A stretch of DNA of 6,441 bases from Bacteroidales bacterium (GTDB lineage Bacteria; Bacteroidota; Bacteroidia; Bacteroidales; VadinHA17), in assembly GCA_029935275.1 (NCBI GenBank), contig JAOZKQ010000119.1:1-6441 (forward strand). Direction: 5' to 3'. Positions 4,479 to 6,441 of this stretch are shown here, piece by piece. How positions within the stretch are numbered: position 1 is the stretch's first letter; the number at the start of each line of letters is the position of its first letter. The notes beneath the pieces were generated by a model. It did not search any database and was not told the DNA's origin. It was given only the letters and a program-made list of their open reading frames with translations. Position numbers and translations under genes: made by a program.

Positions 4479-6441
4479 ATGAGAACAATATCTTTACGAA
4501 ACTACTTGTCGGTAATTTTCCTATTTATTTTAAGCCCTGCCCTGTCCTTTGGTCAGTGTAACCTAACTGCAATTCTTACTGACCTCAGCTGTGCAGGAAG
4601 TTCTGACGGCGCCATCGATATTACCGTAACTGGTGGAACTGCACCCTACACTTTCACCTGGACTGACGGAACAGGATCAGGATCAGTTAATGGACAGGAA
4701 GACCAAACAGGTCTTGCAGAGGGTACATACCTTCTTACCATAAAAGACAATGCCAGTTGTACCATAGACACCTCTTTCGCCCTTTCACAACCAATTGCTA
4801 TTTCTATCACAAGTGAGTCATCTGCAAATGCAAGTTGTAACGGAGCAAGCACCGGTAGTGTAACTGTAACTGCTTCCGGAGGGACTGGAGCATTAGTATA
4901 TACCTTAATCCCCGGCGGACTAAGTAATGGCTCAGGTTTCTTCCCGAATCTCCCTGCTAACACATATACAGTTAGTGTTACTGATGCAAACTTTTGCGGG
5001 CCGGTAGTTAGCAGTAACCTGGTTGTAGCTGAACCTCCGGCTATTTCAATTTCAAATGAAACAAAAACAGATATAAGCTGCAACGGGAATAATAATGGTA
5101 GCATAACGATCACCGCAGCAGGTGGCTCAGGACTGCTCACCTATACCTTAACTCCTGGTTCGATCACTAATAATACAGGCTTTTTTAATGGATTATCAGG
5201 AGGGGCTTATGTTGTGCAGGTATCAGATGCCAATGGATGTGGTCCTGTACCCAGCAATCCTATTCTGATTATTGATCCCCCCTTAATTACAATTGACACT
5301 GAACTATCGACCGATCTTAGCTGTCATGGAGCGGATGATGGCACGGTAACTGTAACAGCTTCTGGCGGAACAGGTACACTTACATATACCTTAAACCCAG
5401 GAAGTATTACAAATAATACAGGAGTATTCGTTAATCTCGCACCCAATAATTATACCGTAATGGCAAGTGATGCCAATGGCTGCCTGCCTGCACTGAGTAA
5501 TAGCCTGACAATAAATGAACCCTTTCCAATTGTAATAACCAATGAAACAGCAGAAGACATAAGCTGTAATGGTGCAAATGATGGTGAAATAAACCTTACT
5601 GCTATCGGAGGTACCGGAAGTCTTACTTATACACTTAACCCCGGTGGAATAACAAACGGAACCGGGATTTTCCAAAACCTGTTGGCAAACACCTACACAG
5701 TTAGTATAACAGATAACAACGGTTGCGGCCCCACAGTAAGCGGGAATTTAGTAATTAATGAACCTGATGCTATAAATATAGACAATATTTCTGTTACAGA
5801 TGTTTCCTGTAACGGCGGAGGAAATGGAACAATAACCGTTTCTGCATCAGGCGGAACCGGAGCTGTTTTAATCTACACACTGAATCCTGGTTCGATTACA
5901 AATGGGACAGGTTTCTTCAATGCTTTAACTGCAAACACCTATAGCATTTCTGTTACTGATTTTAATTTATGCGGTCCGGTAATTACCAACAATATTATAG
6001 TAGGAGAATCACCTGCTATTATAATAGACACTGAGTCTTCAACACACATAAGCTGTAATGGTGCTGATGACGGAACAATTACCATAACAGCATCCGGTGG
6101 CACCGGAGCACTGACTTATACACTGAACCCGGGAGGAATCACCAATGCTACAGGAATTTTCAACGGACTTGCTTCTAACACCTACACAATTAGTGTAAAT
6201 GATGCTATTGGTTGCGGGCCTGTTACCAGTAATAACATGACAATAACTGAGCCTGTTTCAATAATTATCACTAATGAAGAGTTCTCCGATATCTCTTGTA
6301 ATGGTGCTGGTGACGGAACAGTAACTATCAGTGCAATTGGCGGATCAGGTAGCCTGGCATACACACTTAGTCCTGGTGGAATCAGTAATGGTACCGGCAT
6401 ATTTACAAATTTAGTTGCAAACACATATTCAGTAAGTATCA
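4479..6441 (+). CDS. Large secreted SprB-repeat surface protein, 5' part (open at the right edge)
   Basis: The frame is open for 654 codons and runs off the window. Residues 1-25 are a Sec signal peptide (MRTISLRNYLSVIFLFILSP then ALSFG|Q). An in-frame TAA at 4470-4472 rules out an earlier start. One divergent unit (about 35-117) with YTFTWTDG and GTYLLTIKDNASC resembles ordinary SprB repeats. It is followed by highly similar 81-82-residue units of the pattern SCNGADDGTITITASGGTG, LTYTLNPGGITNGTGIF, NTYTVSVTDANGCGP and a linker ending in DISC. SprB repeats are known from the SprB gliding adhesin and many giant Bacteroidota surface proteins exported by type IX secretion. This protein is therefore probably an extracellular adhesin or matrix component; attachment and export route are inferred because the C-terminus is not visible. 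No Shine-Dalgarno sequence is evident. Transcription is divergent from the export operon; the palindrome at 4262-4277 may control it. Confidence 0.9.
   Translation, partial: MRTISLRNYLSVIFLFILSPALSFGQCNLTAILTDLSCAGSSDGAIDITVTGGTAPYTFTWTDGTGSGSVNGQEDQTGLAEGTYLLTIKDNASCTIDTSFALSQPIAISITSESSANASCNGASTGSVTVTASGGTGALVYTLIPGGLSNGSGFFPNLPANTYTVSVTDANFCGPVVSSNLVVAEPPAISISNETKTDISCNGNNNGSITITAAGGSGLLTYTLTPGSITNNTGFFNGLSGGAYVVQVSDANGCGPVPSNPILIIDPPLITIDTELSTDLSCHGADDGTVTVTASGGTGTLTYTLNPGSITNNTGVFVNLAPNNYTVMASDANGCLPALSNSLTINEPFPIVITNETAEDISCNGANDGEINLTAIGGTGSLTYTLNPGGITNGTGIFQNLLANTYTVSITDNNGCGPTVSGNLVINEPDAINIDNISVTDVSCNGGGNGTITVSASGGTGAVLIYTLNPGSITNGTGFFNALTANTYSISVTDFNLCGPVITNNIIVGESPAIIIDTESSTHISCNGADDGTITITASGGTGALTYTLNPGGITNATGIFNGLASNTYTISVNDAIGCGPVTSNNMTITEPVSIIITNEEFSDISCNGAGDGTVTISAIGGSGSLAYTLSPGGISNGTGIFTNLVANTYSVSI
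4587..6441 (+). repeat. Tandem array of SprB-type units, 243-246 nt period, inside the surface-protein gene
   Basis: Using the Ser codon of the SC(N/A/H)G motif as the mark, units begin at 4587, 4833, 5076, 5319, 5562, 5805, 6051 and 6294. The spacings are 246, 243, 243, 243, 243, 246 and 243 nt. Unit 1 is divergent; units 2-8 are close relatives (by hand, about 29-36 identities over the first 49 residues in the pairs compared). Unit 6 has one extra residue (GGTGAVLIYTL against GGTGTLTYTL). Unit 8 is cut by the edge. DNA is also alike, for example AGCTGTAATGGTGC at the start of units 5 and 7, so unit gain or loss by recombination is possible. Confidence 0.92.

Noticed and set aside
4479..4560. 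Possible lipoprotein signal, because a Cys follows the signal peptide (FGQC)
   Set aside because: The residue before the Cys is Gln, which does not fit a lipobox; ordinary cleavage after Gly25 is better.
4646..5140. 164-codon minus-strand open frame inside the repeat gene
   Set aside because: It is the antisense of the repeat array; similar minus-strand frames recur with the repeats (5391-5675, 6182-6424). The plus frame has a signal peptide and family motifs.
4587..6441. CRISPR-like periodic repeat
   Set aside because: The period is 243 nt, the repeats are imperfect and continuously coding, and there are no short direct repeats with unique spacers.

Overview
The window looks like chromosomal DNA of a Bacteroidota species (Cytophaga/Flavobacterium-like or a related marine or soil lineage). 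Four things point there: an open reading frame built of SprB-type repeats, an export system in the Bacteroidota MacAB-TolC style, AT-rich spacers, and starts without a recognisable Shine-Dalgarno sequence. I cannot name a genus from the sequence alone.

Minus strand, positions 1-3635: a three-gene tripartite export operon read right to left. It starts with a TolC-family outer-membrane channel (2193-3635). A 26-nt gap leads to a MacA-like periplasmic adaptor of the HlyD/RND family (736-2166). A 76-nt gap leads to a MacB/LolD-class ABC ATPase (1-659), whose last residues run off the left edge. A MacB-type permease would be expected just beyond the edge but is not visible. Together the ATPase with its permease would drive export, the adaptor would bridge the periplasm, and the TolC protein would form the outer-membrane exit duct. 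The substrate cannot be read from the sequence.

Positions 3636-4478: an 843-nt divergent intergenic region. Its left part (about 3684-3984, minus strand) holds the decayed 3' end of a gene with a Gly/Met-rich tail, broken by two frame changes and an in-frame stop. The right part is AT-rich and non-coding. It contains a perfect 7-2-7 inverted repeat (4262-4277) followed closely by a TATAAT box, a plausible control site for the gene to the right.

Plus strand, positions 4479-6441: the 5' 654 codons of a large secreted protein, open at the right edge. A signal peptide is followed by one divergent SprB-like unit and then a very regular array of 81-82-residue units. The period is 243 nt (occasionally 246), each complete unit has two cysteines, and seven complete units plus the start of an eighth are visible. 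This is most likely a cell-surface adhesin or matrix protein of the SprB-repeat class, probably exported by the type IX secretion system, although the C-terminal sorting domain that would prove this lies outside the window.

I found no RNA gene, CRISPR array, insertion sequence or phage gene. I see no convincing evidence of a wholly new system. The most unusual items are the homogenised repeat array with traces of multi-unit duplication, the palindrome upstream of it, and the gene wreck between the two transcription units.
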